From Acidobacteriota bacterium (GTDB lineage: Bacteria; Acidobacteriota; Aminicenantia; Aminicenantales; Saccharicenantaceae), in the NCBI GenBank assembly GCA_029553365.1, contig JAKPCG010000233.1, positions 1 to 57,837 of the forward strand: a stretch of 57,837 nucleotides of DNA, read 5' to 3'. The notes below the pieces were generated by a model. That model was not told where the DNA came from. It did no database searches and saw only the letters and a list, made by a program, of their open reading frames with translations. This document shows, one piece after another, positions 1 through 7,998 of this stretch. The position numbers and the translations under genes were made by a program. Position 1 is the first letter of the stretch. The number at the start of each line of letters is the position of its first letter.

Positions 1-136
1 AGAGAAAGAGAATCAGACACCGGCTGGAATTGGCTCCACTCTCTATCATCCATGGCTGAGACAAATCTGGTAGGCCGGGCTGCTTTGAGCAAAAAGAGAA
101 ATGTTATAGCTTCAAAAAAGATGGCAGTTATTTTTG

Positions 137-165
137 TTTAGATTCAGAGCTGTTTAATTTATACT
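137..165 (+). promoter_or_regulatory. Putative sigma70-type promoter for the SH3/beta-barrel gene
   Basis: TTTAGA at 137-142 and TATACT at 160-165 are separated by 17 bp. The predicted start of transcription would be about 13 nt before the ATG at 185. The -35 matches consensus at four of six positions, so this is a prediction from spacing and hexamers only. Confidence 0.4.
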
Positions 166-184
166 GTTCATTAAGGTGGAGACA

Positions 185-1408
185 ATGGAAAAGAAAAAAA
201 TAACGGGCTGCTCGATTTTGATTCTGGTCAGCCTGGCTTTTCTGGCTTCTGCCCTTGGGGCTCAAGACCGGAATTTAAGAGTCCGCGTAGTTTCAGAACA
301 GGCCAACATACGGGTCAAGCCGGATATCAGCAGTGAGATGTTGTTTCAGGTGCCAGAAGGCACTGAATTTCAGGTTGAAAAAAAAGAGGGCGAATGGTTT
401 TTGATCTTGTTTGACAGAGCTGATCGTAGCAAAGGCAAGGGCTATATTCATGAAAGCCTGGTGGAGGTGATCAGCCCCTCTGGAGGGGATCAAGTTACTC
501 CGGTGAAAAAGGAAAAAGCGGCTGAAACCCGTCCGGCTGAGCCAGCCCGAGAGGTCAAAAAGCCTGAAGCCAGGACCAATACGACCCAGAAAAGCAGTAC
601 GAGTGGAGTTACTGTCGCTTCAGTTTTGAAAAAAATGTCTCTGTCTGTTCACGGCTTGCTGACTTATCTTTCACCCTCTGATTTAAACCAGGCAGCAGAA
701 GGTGTGACCAATTATTATTATCAGACTTTCGGTTATAACCGACAGGCCGATCTGACCGGACTTCATTTTGGTGCTGGTTACGGACTCGACCTGTTTTATA
801 AATTTTATCCAGGCTTATATATTGGTCTTGGTTTTGATTATTACCAGCCATCTAAAAGTAACAGGGCGAATTTTACCACCGGCGGGACGGATTATCTGAT
901 CTGGACAAAAGTTGGAGTGAAGGATTTACCTTTAAGAATTTCTTTAATGTTTCAGCCAGTAAAACGTTTTTATCTGAAAACAGGTATTGAGTATCATCTG
1001 GCTAAAGCTAATTATCTGTACTCTGTTTACCAGTCAGCCGGAACGCCGGAGCAAAGCTGGACCAGCTGGACGGGAAAATCTTCCGGGCATTCTTTTGGCT
1101 GGTTGGTGGCGGGCGGGCTGGAGCGCCCGGTTACTTCCTGGTTTAGCTTCTTTTTAGAAGGATTTTATCGTTCAGCGAAGATTAACAATTTCGACGGAGA
1201 AAATATCTATCTTGATTCGGATGGATTCGAGCAAAAAGAGAGCGGGAATCTTTATTACTGGCAGGTCCTGGCCTCACCTAACACTTCTTTCCCTGTCCTC
1301 TTTATTCGGGATCAGATACCGGCCGAGCCCGGCGTCCTTAACCCCAGAAAAGCCGAGATAGATTATTCTGGTTTCAGCCTGAAAATCGGTCTCCGTTTTA
1401 AATTTTAG
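185..1408 (+). CDS. SH3-domain outer-membrane beta-barrel protein
   Basis: An exported envelope protein of about 407 residues with no recognised catalytic role. A basic N-terminus and hydrophobic stretch ending near ALGAQ form a signal peptide. Residues about 27-95 resemble a bacterial SH3 (SH3b) domain, with the ANIRVKP and GYIHESLV elements. A Lys/Glu/Pro-rich linker follows to about residue 145. The remainder alternates aromatic and polar residues like an outer-membrane barrel and ends in an aromatic residue (GLRFKF), the usual C-terminal signal for barrel assembly. The track starts at GTG 176, but ATG 185 sits correctly after the AAGGTGG ribosome site that contains that GTG, so 185 is preferred. 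It stands alone, has its own promoter and ends at a strong terminator. SH3b domains often bind peptidoglycan, so a link between wall and outer membrane is possible but inferred. Confidence 0.88.
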   Translation: MEKKKITGCSILILVSLAFLASALGAQDRNLRVRVVSEQANIRVKPDISSEMLFQVPEGTEFQVEKKEGEWFLILFDRADRSKGKGYIHESLVEVISPSGGDQVTPVKKEKAAETRPAEPAREVKKPEARTNTTQKSSTSGVTVASVLKKMSLSVHGLLTYLSPSDLNQAAEGVTNYYYQTFGYNRQADLTGLHFGAGYGLDLFYKFYPGLYIGLGFDYYQPSKSNRANFTTGGTDYLIWTKVGVKDLPLRISLMFQPVKRFYLKTGIEYHLAKANYLYSVYQSAGTPEQSWTSWTGKSSGHSFGWLVAGGLERPVTSWFSFFLEGFYRSAKINNFDGENIYLDSDGFEQKESGNLYYWQVLASPNTSFPVLFIRDQIPAEPGVLNPRKAEIDYSGFSLKIGLRFKF

Positions 1409-1474
1409 GTTAATGAGAATTCCCATCCGGCCAATTTCCCTTTTATAAGTTCTGCTGTTTTTATCCAGCTGTCT

Positions 1475-1518
1475 GGAAGTGTTACGAGTTAGGATTTTGT
1501 AACACTCCAGCCTTTTTT
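1475..1518 (+). terminator. Rho-independent terminator
   Basis: GGAAGTGTTAC pairs with GTAACACTCC through a stem of about ten base pairs with one bulged A and a 13-nt loop, followed by AGCC and six T residues. It lies between the convergent SH3/barrel gene and phoB. The T-run polarity makes it a terminator for the plus strand. Confidence 0.85.
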
Positions 1519-1522
1519 AGAA

Positions 1523-2212
1523 TTATTCTTCGAATTTATAGCCGAGCCCTCTGACACTCTGAATAAGCGAGGATAGCTTGCCAAGTTTCTGCCGCAGGTG
1601 GCGGATGTGGACATCAACTGTTCGGGTGACGACCACTTTCTCCTGCCCCCAGAGATGATCTAAAATCTCATCCCGGCTAAAAACCCGGCGCGGTCTGGAA
1701 GCCAGTAATTCTAAAATCTTGAATTCAGCTAGAGAGAGCTCTATCGGCTGGCCATTAACTCTAACTTCATGTTGTTCGGAATCAATAACCAGCTTGCCTC
1801 CGGCCAGAATTTTCGGGGCTGAGCTTTCAGCAGCTATGGGCTCTCGCCTCCGGAGGACTGCCTTAATTCTGGCTTCTAGCTCGCGGAGGGAAAAAGGCTT
1901 GGTGACATAATCATCTGCTCCCAGCTCCAGTCCCGTTACCCGGTCGGCTTCCTGGCTTCTGGCGGTCAGCATGATGATGGGAACAGAAGCTGTCTCCGGG
2001 CTTTTTTTAAGATACCGGCAAATCTCGAGGCCATCAGTCCCGGGAAGCATCAGATCTAGAAGAATTAAATCAGGTGGTTCCTTGGCCACTGTCTTTAAAA
2101 ACTTCTCCGGCTCAGCCAGAGCTACGACTTTAAAACCAGCTTTGGTCAGATAAGTGCGAAGAAGTTCCAGGATATCCTCTTCATCATCCAGCACCGCAAT
2201 TGTCCTGACCAT
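1523..2212 (-). CDS. phoB: PhoB-type response regulator (OmpR family)
   Basis: A two-component response regulator of 229 residues that should bind Pho boxes when phosphorylated under phosphate starvation. The receiver domain (1-120) has the acidic pair D9/D10, phospho-acceptor D53 (LLDLMLP), T83 and K105. Residues about 130-229 are the winged-helix DNA-binding domain, with RTVDVHIRHLRQKLG in the recognition region and the RGLGYKF ending. It lies downstream of phoU in the pst cluster with a 139-nt gap and its own promoter. No PhoR histidine kinase is encoded beside it, so its sensor must be elsewhere or a different kinase must act on it. Assignment as PhoB rather than another OmpR-family regulator rests on the pst context. 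Confidence 0.93.
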   Translation of the reverse strand: MVRTIAVLDDEEDILELLRTYLTKAGFKVVALAEPEKFLKTVAKEPPDLILLDLMLPGTDGLEICRYLKKSPETASVPIIMLTARSQEADRVTGLELGADDYVTKPFSLRELEARIKAVLRRREPIAAESSAPKILAGGKLVIDSEQHEVRVNGQPIELSLAEFKILELLASRPRRVFSRDEILDHLWGQEKVVVTRTVDVHIRHLRQKLGKLSSLIQSVRGLGYKFEE

Positions 2213-2232
2213 TGGATTGATTCCTCTATATG

Positions 2233-2261
2233 TTTATACGATTTTAGGCAGCTATTGTCCA
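2233..2261 (-). promoter_or_regulatory. Promoter of phoB
   Basis: On the minus strand, TGGACA (2256-2261) and TATAAA (2233-2238) are separated by exactly 17 bp and lie about 20 nt before the phoB ATG. Each hexamer matches five of six consensus positions. phoB can therefore probably be transcribed independently of the upstream pst genes. Confidence 0.6.
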
Positions 2262-2351
2262 CTTCGACTTCACCGTTTTCTCTGAGGTGATTTGATTAAA
2301 TCTGGAATTGAGGATTTAAGGCTCCGGCCCTTCGGCTCTCAGGACAGGCTT

Positions 2352-3026
2352 TTAAAGGCGAGAGCGGGAAGTCAGCAGATGCTTGATAAACTCTCCCCGG
2401 ACTAAATAATAAGCTTCTTCAGCGATGTTTGTAGCCAGGTCTCCTATTTTTTCCAGGTGCCGGCTCAAGAGAATAAAGAAAACAGCCAGGGCCGGATCTA
2501 TCTCTTTTTTATTAACCCGGTCCAGGTACTTATTCATGACCAGGGTTTTAAGATCATCGACAAAAACGTCGAGGCCGATAGTCTGGCTGGCTAACCTGTC
2601 TTCTCTCTGGAGATAGGCCTCAATAGCTAACGTTAACATTTCCTTTACTCTGGAAACCATTTCATAAAGTTCTGCCGGTAGTTTTACCGGTAGAAAAGCC
2701 CTGACCTCCTCCAGACGCTGAACAAGATTCAGGCACTGATCAGGGATTCTTTCCAGCTCATGGGCGATGTTTATTGAAACGAGAAGGAATCGGAGGTCAA
2801 CTGCTACCGGCTGATAGCGGGCCATCAGAGTGGAGGCCTTTTCCTGGATTCCATTTTCCAGCAGGTCGGACTCCTTTTCCAGCCTGACTATTTCCGGTCT
2901 CAAAGATAGATCCTGTTCTGTCAATAGCTGGCTGGACGTATCCAGTACCCGACTGGTTATTCCGGCCAGATAAGCGACTTTTTCCCGGAGCTCATTTAAT
3001 TCCAGGTCGAAAGTTCTTTCGGTCAT
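2352..3026 (-). CDS. phoU: Phosphate signalling protein PhoU
   Basis: PhoU (about 224 residues) is a peripheral all-helical protein that links the Pst transporter to the Pho two-component system and restrains phosphate uptake. Two PhoU repeats are visible, with metal-site motifs ELERIPD in the first and EKIGDLATNI in the second; the first has Pro where Gly is usual. The ORF track begins at a TTG (3047) overlapping pstB, but the conserved family start is MxxRTFDxEL, which is the ATG at 3026. It is last in the tight porin-pstSCAB-phoU string. Without an adjacent phoR, its signalling partner is not obvious here. Confidence 0.95.
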   Translation of the reverse strand: MTERTFDLELNELREKVAYLAGITSRVLDTSSQLLTEQDLSLRPEIVRLEKESDLLENGIQEKASTLMARYQPVAVDLRFLLVSINIAHELERIPDQCLNLVQRLEEVRAFLPVKLPAELYEMVSRVKEMLTLAIEAYLQREDRLASQTIGLDVFVDDLKTLVMNKYLDRVNKKEIDPALAVFFILLSRHLEKIGDLATNIAEEAYYLVRGEFIKHLLTSRSRL

Positions 3027-3039
3027 TCTTATTTCCCAA

Positions 3040-3822
3040 TCATCCAAATCTTCCAGTTATATAATCTTCGGTCAGTTTATTGGCCGGGTTGGTAAAGATC
3101 TTGTCAGTCCGGTCAAACTCAATAAGTTCCCCCAGCCAGAGAAAAGCCGTAAAATCAGATACCCGGGCTGCCTGCTGCATATTATGAGTGACAATGACCA
3201 CTGTGTAATTCTTCTTAAGTTGACGAATGAGTTCTTCAACTTTGGAGGTGGCGATAGGATCTATGGCTGAACAGGGCTCATCAAAGAGAATGATCTCTGG
3301 CTCGACGGCCAGAGTCCGGGCAATACATAACCTCTGCTGCTGGCCGCCAGACAGCTTCAGGGCATTCTGCTCTAAACGGTCTTTGATCTCTTCCCACAAA
3401 GCTGCCTGCCGCAGGCTTTTTTCAACCACTTTGTCCAGCTCGGCTTTAGGTCGGTGATGACCAATGGTCAAGCCATAAGCAACGTTATCAAAAATTGATT
3501 TAGGAAAAGGATTTGGTTTCTGGAAAACCATGCCTACCTTTTTACGCAGAGCGACTAAATCAATATCCGGGTCGTAGATATTCTCGTCATCTATTAAGAT
3601 TTTACCTTCCACCCTGGCTTCTGGAATGAGGTCATTCATCCGGTTAAGAGCACGGATAAAAGTGGATTTGCCGCAGCCGGAAGGACCGATAATGGCTGTA
3701 ACCTGATTTTCCGGAATGGCCAGGTTGATCCTTTTCAGGACCTGTTTCTGACCATAATAAAGATTCAGATCTTTAACCACTATTTTTGGCTTATAAACTG
3801 TATTGATATCTGTCTTATCCAT
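3040..3822 (-). CDS. pstB: Phosphate ABC transporter ATP-binding protein PstB
   Basis: The ATPase of the high-affinity phosphate importer, acting at the cytoplasmic face of the membrane with PstA and PstC. It has Walker [10 protein letters not shown], signature LSGGQQQR, Walker B IILFDEP and the PstB-typical DEPCSAIDP, followed by the H-loop VTHNMQQA. About 260 residues is the usual length. The track uses a GTG at 3837 that overlaps pstA; the ATG at 3822, two nt after the pstA stop, is preferred here, but both are possible. It is translated closely with pstA upstream and phoU downstream. Confidence 0.97.
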   Translation of the reverse strand: MDKTDINTVYKPKIVVKDLNLYYGQKQVLKRINLAIPENQVTAIIGPSGCGKSTFIRALNRMNDLIPEARVEGKILIDDENIYDPDIDLVALRKKVGMVFQKPNPFPKSIFDNVAYGLTIGHHRPKAELDKVVEKSLRQAALWEEIKDRLEQNALKLSGGQQQRLCIARTLAVEPEIILFDEPCSAIDPIATSKVEELIRQLKKNYTVVIVTHNMQQAARVSDFTAFLWLGELIEFDRTDKIFTNPANKLTEDYITGRFG

Positions 3823-3824
3823 GA

Positions 3825-4709
3825 TCAATTTTTCCACTTTCGCCTGAGTCTTGACCTGATGATAACTGCCGTCAGGTTAAAAAGAATCACAAAGACAATA
3901 AGAACCAGAGCTGTCCCATAAGCTAAGGATTTAGCTCTGTCCAGGGAATGATGCTGGGTAGCCATGACATAAAGATGATAGGGAAGAGCCATGAACTGGT
4001 CTTTTAAGGAAGCCGGCAGAAATGGCAGGTAGAAGGCCACGCCAGTAAACATAATTGGAGCAGTTTCCCCGGCGGCTCTGGCCAGGCCAAGAATAGCCCC
4101 GGTCAGCATGCCTGGAATCGAATAAGGTAAAACATTGGTTCTGATCATCTGCCAGCGGGTAGCTCCCAGGGCCAGGGCTCCCTCGCGGTAAGAATCAGGC
4201 ACAGTTTTGAGCGCTTCTTCGCTGGCTGTAATTGTCCAGGGTAAAGTCAGTAAAGCCAGGGTCAAGCCAGCGGACAAAAGTGAAGTACCCAGCTTCAACA
4301 GGTTGACAAATAATATTACCCCGAATAAGCCATAGACCACTGAAGGAACTCCGGCCAGATTCCTGATTGACAACCTGATCAACCTGGTCAGCCGCCCCGC
4401 CCGGGCGTATTCATTAAGATAGATAGCCGCTGCCATGCCCAGAGGGACCGCCACGGCCGCGGTAATCAGGGTCACTAAAAAAGTGCCAAAAATAGCCGGG
4501 AAGATACCGCCTTCAGTCATGCCCTTCCTGGGAGCCTGGCTTAAAAATTCCCAGGAAATGACTTTGGACCCATGGCTCAAAACATCGTACAAGAAATAGA
4601 TGAGTACAAACAAAACGAGATAAACAGAGAGCCGGAGGACCAAAAAGCCCAGAAACTGAGTGAGCTGGCTCTTGGAGTTCTTTCTGCTTTTTCTAACCGA
4701 AGTTTTCAC
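3825..4709 (-). CDS. pstA: Phosphate ABC transporter permease PstA
   Basis: An inner-membrane permease subunit that forms the phosphate channel with PstC. The 294-residue protein has a basic cytoplasmic N-terminus, about six hydrophobic segments and the ABC importer EAA loop ([14 protein letters not shown]...[13 protein letters not shown]), which contacts Pst[12 protein letters not shown] near the penultimate helix is a recognisable PstA stretch. The start codon overlaps the pstC stop by four nt (ATGA), indicating translational coupling. Confidence 0.97.
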   Translation of the reverse strand: MKTSVRKSRKNSKSQLTQFLGFLVLRLSVYLVLFVLIYFLYDVLSHGSKVISWEFLSQAPRKGMTEGGIFPAIFGTFLVTLITAAVAVPLGMAAAIYLNEYARAGRLTRLIRLSIRNLAGVPSVVYGLFGVILFVNLLKLGTSLLSAGLTLALLTLPWTITASEEALKTVPDSYREGALALGATRWQMIRTNVLPYSIPGMLTGAILGLARAAGETAPIMFTGVAFYLPFLPASLKDQFMALPYHLYVMATQHHSLDRAKSLAYGTALVLIVFVILFNLTAVIIRSRLRRKWKN

Positions 4710-5611
4710 TGGAGTTTCCTCTTCTGTTTTTCCAGAATGACGTCAGCCGACAGGTTGATGAAAAAAGTTATCAGGAAGAGAACCAACCCAAGAGCAAAGA
4801 GAGCGTAATAATGAGTTGAGAAAAACGGGACCTCCCCCAGTTCGATAGCAATGTTAGCGGTCAAGGTTCTAACTGATTGAAGAAAACCATGAGGGAAAGC
4901 CCGGGCATTACCTGTGGCCATCAGAACCGTCATGGTTTCGCCAATGGCCCGTCCCATACCCAGCATTAAGGAAGCAATTATGCCGGAGGCCGCTGCCGGG
5001 ATTTTTATCTTAATCAGAGTCTGCCAGACATTGGCCCCTAAAGCCAGGGAAGCTTCAGAGTAGGCGGCCGGGACGGCATTCAGAGAATCCTCAGAAATAC
5101 TGATGATGGTGGGTAAAGCCATAATAGCCAGAAGCAGGCTGCCATTGAGAGCATTTAGCCCGTTACTGAGATTGAAAATTCTGGCCAGAAAAGGGCCGAC
5201 CAGGGTCAGGCCAATAAAACCAACGACCACCGAAGGTATAGCTGCCAGCAATTCGACTATTGGTTTGACAATTTCTCTTACCCGGGGAGAAGCTACATCG
5301 GAAAGATAGGAAGCGACAGCCACCCCCAGGGGAAAAGCGAGGAGCATAGCTCCCATGGTAATCATAACCGTGCTGGCCAGCATGGACAGAAAGCCATATT
5401 CGGGTTTCTCGGGTGAAGTCGGATCCCAGCGGGTCGAGGTCAGAAACTCCTTAAAACCAATTTCTTTAAAAGCCGGAACCGAAGTGTAAATAAGAAGGGC
5501 CAGAATACCGGCCAGGATGAGAATGGCCAGCATCCCGCTGGCCTGAAAAAGCCGGTGAATGAAGCTTTCTCTTAAATCTCCAAAGACGCCCTTCTTCTTG
5601 ACCGATCTCAT
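4706..5611 (-). CDS. pstC: Phosphate ABC transporter permease PstC
   Basis: The second permease of the phosphate importer, 301 residues, with six predicted membrane helices and the EAA loop EASLALGANVWQTL followed by KIPAAASGIIASL. The GRAIGETMTVLMATGN segment is highly characteristic of PstC. It starts at ATG 5611 and couples to pstA by an ATGA overlap. Gene order pstS-pstC-pstA-pstB-phoU is the canonical one. Confidence 0.97.
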   Translation of the reverse strand: MRSVKKKGVFGDLRESFIHRLFQASGMLAILILAGILALLIYTSVPAFKEIGFKEFLTSTRWDPTSPEKPEYGFLSMLASTVMITMGAMLLAFPLGVAVASYLSDVASPRVREIVKPIVELLAAIPSVVVGFIGLTLVGPFLARIFNLSNGLNALNGSLLLAIMALPTIISISEDSLNAVPAAYSEASLALGANVWQTLIKIKIPAAASGIIASLMLGMGRAIGETMTVLMATGNARAFPHGFLQSVRTLTANIAIELGEVPFFSTHYYALFALGLVLFLITFFINLSADVILEKQKRKLQ

Positions 5612-5636
5612 TTTCTTACTGCCTTGATGATCACTT

Positions 5637-6575
5637 TTATCTTAGATTCTTCTCGTTCTGTTCCATTAAGTCTTTTCCGATCCGGAAGAAGCCTTCTCTT
5701 TCGACGATAGCCTGGCCTTCCGGGCTGAGTTCAAACTGGAGAAACTGACTGACCGCAGCTGAAGGTTTCCCGTTAGTGGATTGATAGAGCGGCCGGGAAA
5801 TAGCGTATTTAGCTGAATAGACTGCATCTTTATCAAGTGGTGAATATTCAGGGGAATTTTCATCTTTTTTGATTTTTAAAACTTTTATTCCTTTTCTTAA
5901 CTGGCCCCGGTCATCATAAACATAACCAACTCCCACGTAACCAATACCAGCTGCATCCTGGGTGATCGCTTCTATAATCTGGGCATTGCCATTCATTTCT
6001 TTCACCTCAGGGGAATAGTTCTTATTGTTCAAGACATGTTCCTGCAGGAAAGAATAGGTGCCGGAGTTGGACTGCCGGCCGTAGAGTGAAATTTTTCCGT
6101 CCGGTCCACCCAGAACTTTCCAGTTTTTCATTTCACCCCGGAAAATTGAGCCAACTTGAGCCATAGTTAAGGTGTCAATCGGGTTTTTCTCATTGACCAC
6201 GATACTCAGGGCATCAACAGCAATGGCAAAAATTCTGGGTCTAACGCCTTTCTCATAGGCCAGGTCTAACTCTGATTTCTTCCAGTCGCGAGAATGGTTG
6301 GCCAGGTCACAGGTGCCGTTAATAATGGCGGTAATGCCGGTTCCCGAGCCGCCACCGACTACAGCTATAGCGGTGCCCGGATATTTGGTCATGTATTCTT
6401 CGGCCAGAATCTGGACTAAGTTGACCATGGTGTCAGAACCTTTAATCTGAACCATTTTTCTCTGAGCTGAGACTGGTGAAACCAGGAAGACAGCTAATAG
6501 AATCAGACTCAAGCCGGCAGTTAAAAGCCAGGCCACCGGTTTCTGGTGTTTTTTGATTTTAGATTGTCCTTTCAT
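5637..6575 (-). CDS. pstS: Periplasmic phosphate-binding protein PstS
   Basis: The 312-residue substrate-binding component that captures phosphate in the periplasm and delivers it to PstCA. A signal peptide ends around PVSAQ (residue 38). Phosphate-contacting motifs are visible: KGSDTM, GGGSGTG, and RQSNSGTY. The DAAGIGYVGVGY segment is also typical of PstS. A good ribosome site (AAGGAG) precedes the ATG. It follows the porin gene by 24 nt and opens the transporter operon proper. Confidence 0.97.
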   Translation of the reverse strand: MKGQSKIKKHQKPVAWLLTAGLSLILLAVFLVSPVSAQRKMVQIKGSDTMVNLVQILAEEYMTKYPGTAIAVVGGGSGTGITAIINGTCDLANHSRDWKKSELDLAYEKGVRPRIFAIAVDALSIVVNEKNPIDTLTMAQVGSIFRGEMKNWKVLGGPDGKISLYGRQSNSGTYSFLQEHVLNNKNYSPEVKEMNGNAQIIEAITQDAAGIGYVGVGYVYDDRGQLRKGIKVLKIKKDENSPEYSPLDKDAVYSAKYAISRPLYQSTNGKPSAAVSQFLQFELSPEGQAIVEREGFFRIGKDLMEQNEKNLR

Positions 6576-6599
6576 GTTTTTCTCCTTTTTAAATCATGA

Positions 6600-7691
6600 T
6601 TAAAAAGCCATCATAAAAGTTAGATTAAAAACTACATCATCCTTTTTGGCTGGGTCAGTGTAGTTGTAGAACCAGATATTGGGTTGAATCTTGAGGCTGC
6701 TGTGGATCGGAGTCCAGTCCAGGCCAGCTATGACTAAATTGATTTCGTCCTGGGAGAGTTTGTTATTTGGCTCATAACGGTCAAAGCGGGCAAAGACATT
6801 GAGTTTGTCCTGAATAGCTGTATAGCGGCCAAAAATGGAATAACCGGTTCGATCATAGCGTTCATCAATATTGACTGTATTGAGATCATTGCGGTAAACG
6901 AAATATTCAGCCCCGACCACCAGCTTCTTAATTGCTTCCAGGTAAAGATCGCCCTTATAAGTTAAAGCCTTAGCTCCTGGTGCCTGTTTTTCATAATCAG
7001 CATAACCAACAATGGACAGGCCGGGCAGAGGAATAAGCTGAATCTGGCCCATGAGTTTCTTGTACTTGTCGCCTTCCGGATGGGAATAGCCTGCTCCGTT
7101 GGTAACCATGAAACCATAGCGTAAGGGCCTGGCGATTTTCCCGGCCAGGCTGACACCCAGATCAGCACTGGAGGCATCAATCTCTTTGCCGGTAACATCT
7201 TTAAAATTGTCGAGCAGGGTCTTGGCCACACTGCGGTAACCCCAGCGGTCCTCAGCCAGTTTAAAAGTGAGGGTATCGGCCATTCCGACTTTGATATCTG
7301 AGTTGGGAATTATGTCAGTCAACTGAAAGTAGAGATGTTTGACAAACGGCCTGAACTTATCATCTTTTTTCCCCTGAGCATCGATTGCTTTGACATATTC
7401 TCCGTCGAAGGTCAGCCGGAAGCTTAAGTGATTGTTAATTTTGTTGTCGTAGCGGAAATAGGCCCGGCGGAAGGTGAAAAAATTGTTCTTAAAAGTCTCA
7501 TTCCCGGCGGGATTGGTAATCGGTCCTTTATTGGAGAGATAATAAGTGTAATCAAGGTAGATGGTAGTTGAAAACTTTTGCTGGGCTTGCGCCTGGTTCG
7601 TTACTAACCCCAGCAGGCCAATAGCCAGAACCAGGAGCCAGCCAGCCAGAGCCGGCTTTCTGCTTCTAGTAATCTTTCTTCTTAGATTCAT
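6600..7691 (-). CDS. Phosphate-selective porin-like outer-membrane protein
   Basis: A 363-residue outer-membrane barrel with a signal peptide ending near QAQAQ. FFTFRRAYFRYDNKINNHLSFRLTFD and later strands resemble the OprO/OprP porin family, and the C-terminus ends in Phe (TFMMAF), as barrels do. It is the first gene after the Pho box and directly precedes pstS, which supports a role in bringing phosphate or polyphosphate across the outer membrane. Family membership is from pattern recognition; the anion selectivity is inferred from context. A strong ribosome site (AGGAGG) precedes the ATG. Confidence 0.85.
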   Translation of the reverse strand: MNLRRKITRSRKPALAGWLLVLAIGLLGLVTNQAQAQQKFSTTIYLDYTYYLSNKGPITNPAGNETFKNNFFTFRRAYFRYDNKINNHLSFRLTFDGEYVKAIDAQGKKDDKFRPFVKHLYFQLTDIIPNSDIKVGMADTLTFKLAEDRWGYRSVAKTLLDNFKDVTGKEIDASSADLGVSLAGKIARPLRYGFMVTNGAGYSHPEGDKYKKLMGQIQLIPLPGLSIVGYADYEKQAPGAKALTYKGDLYLEAIKKLVVGAEYFVYRNDLNTVNIDERYDRTGYSIFGRYTAIQDKLNVFARFDRYEPNNKLSQDEINLVIAGLDWTPIHSSLKIQPNIWFYNYTDPAKKDDVVFNLTFMMAF

Positions 7692-7768
7692 TTTTCCTCC
7701 TGATCATGAGATTTTCAGCCGAGACATTGACCGGCGCCTGGCCAGGTCTCAGGCTTTTTCAGATGGGA

Positions 7769-7822
7769 AGTATAAATGGCGAAAATAAAGAAAAGGTGAA
7801 AGAATTGTTAATTCCAGGTTAA
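7769..7822 (-). promoter_or_regulatory. Pho box and -10 element of the porin-pst operon
   Basis: On the minus strand, TTAACC (7817-7822), TTAACA (7806-7811) and TTCACC (7795-7800) recur with an exact 11-bp period, with a weaker fourth unit TTTATT at 7784-7789. A TATACT -10 (7769-7774) follows nine nt after the fourth unit. Direct repeats of TTAACA-like hexamers spaced by five nt near the -35 region are the known binding site of PhoP/PhoB regulators. This makes the phoB product of this cluster the likely activator. The whole 7692-7998 gap contains only this promoter and the divergent purF promoter. Confidence 0.65.
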
Positions 7823-7941
7823 ATTTTTCCTACCTTATGTCTTAATGATTGAGGCAGGACAAACATCGGCAGGGGTTCCAGCCAGGCTCCCGTCACTTTT
7901 GCTCTACATAAGATGGTCACCTCATATTCTGCCGGCTTTAA

Positions 7942-7970
7942 TTTAAAATGAGATAACTATTTGCTATAAT
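7942..7970 (+). promoter_or_regulatory. Promoter of purF
   Basis: TTTAAA (7942-7947) and a perfect TATAAT (7965-7970) are 17 bp apart, 28 nt before the purF ATG. A TAAGGA ribosome site lies ten nt before the ATG. I see no purine operator or riboswitch that I could defend. Confidence 0.6.
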
Positions 7971-7998
7971 AATCACCTGAATTAAGGACTACGAGCTG

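Noticed and set aside
1-141. Open frame of 46 codons at the left edge ending at TAG 139-141
   Set aside because: It could be the end of a gene starting outside the window, but 46 stop-free codons occur by chance often enough and the translation matches nothing I recognise.
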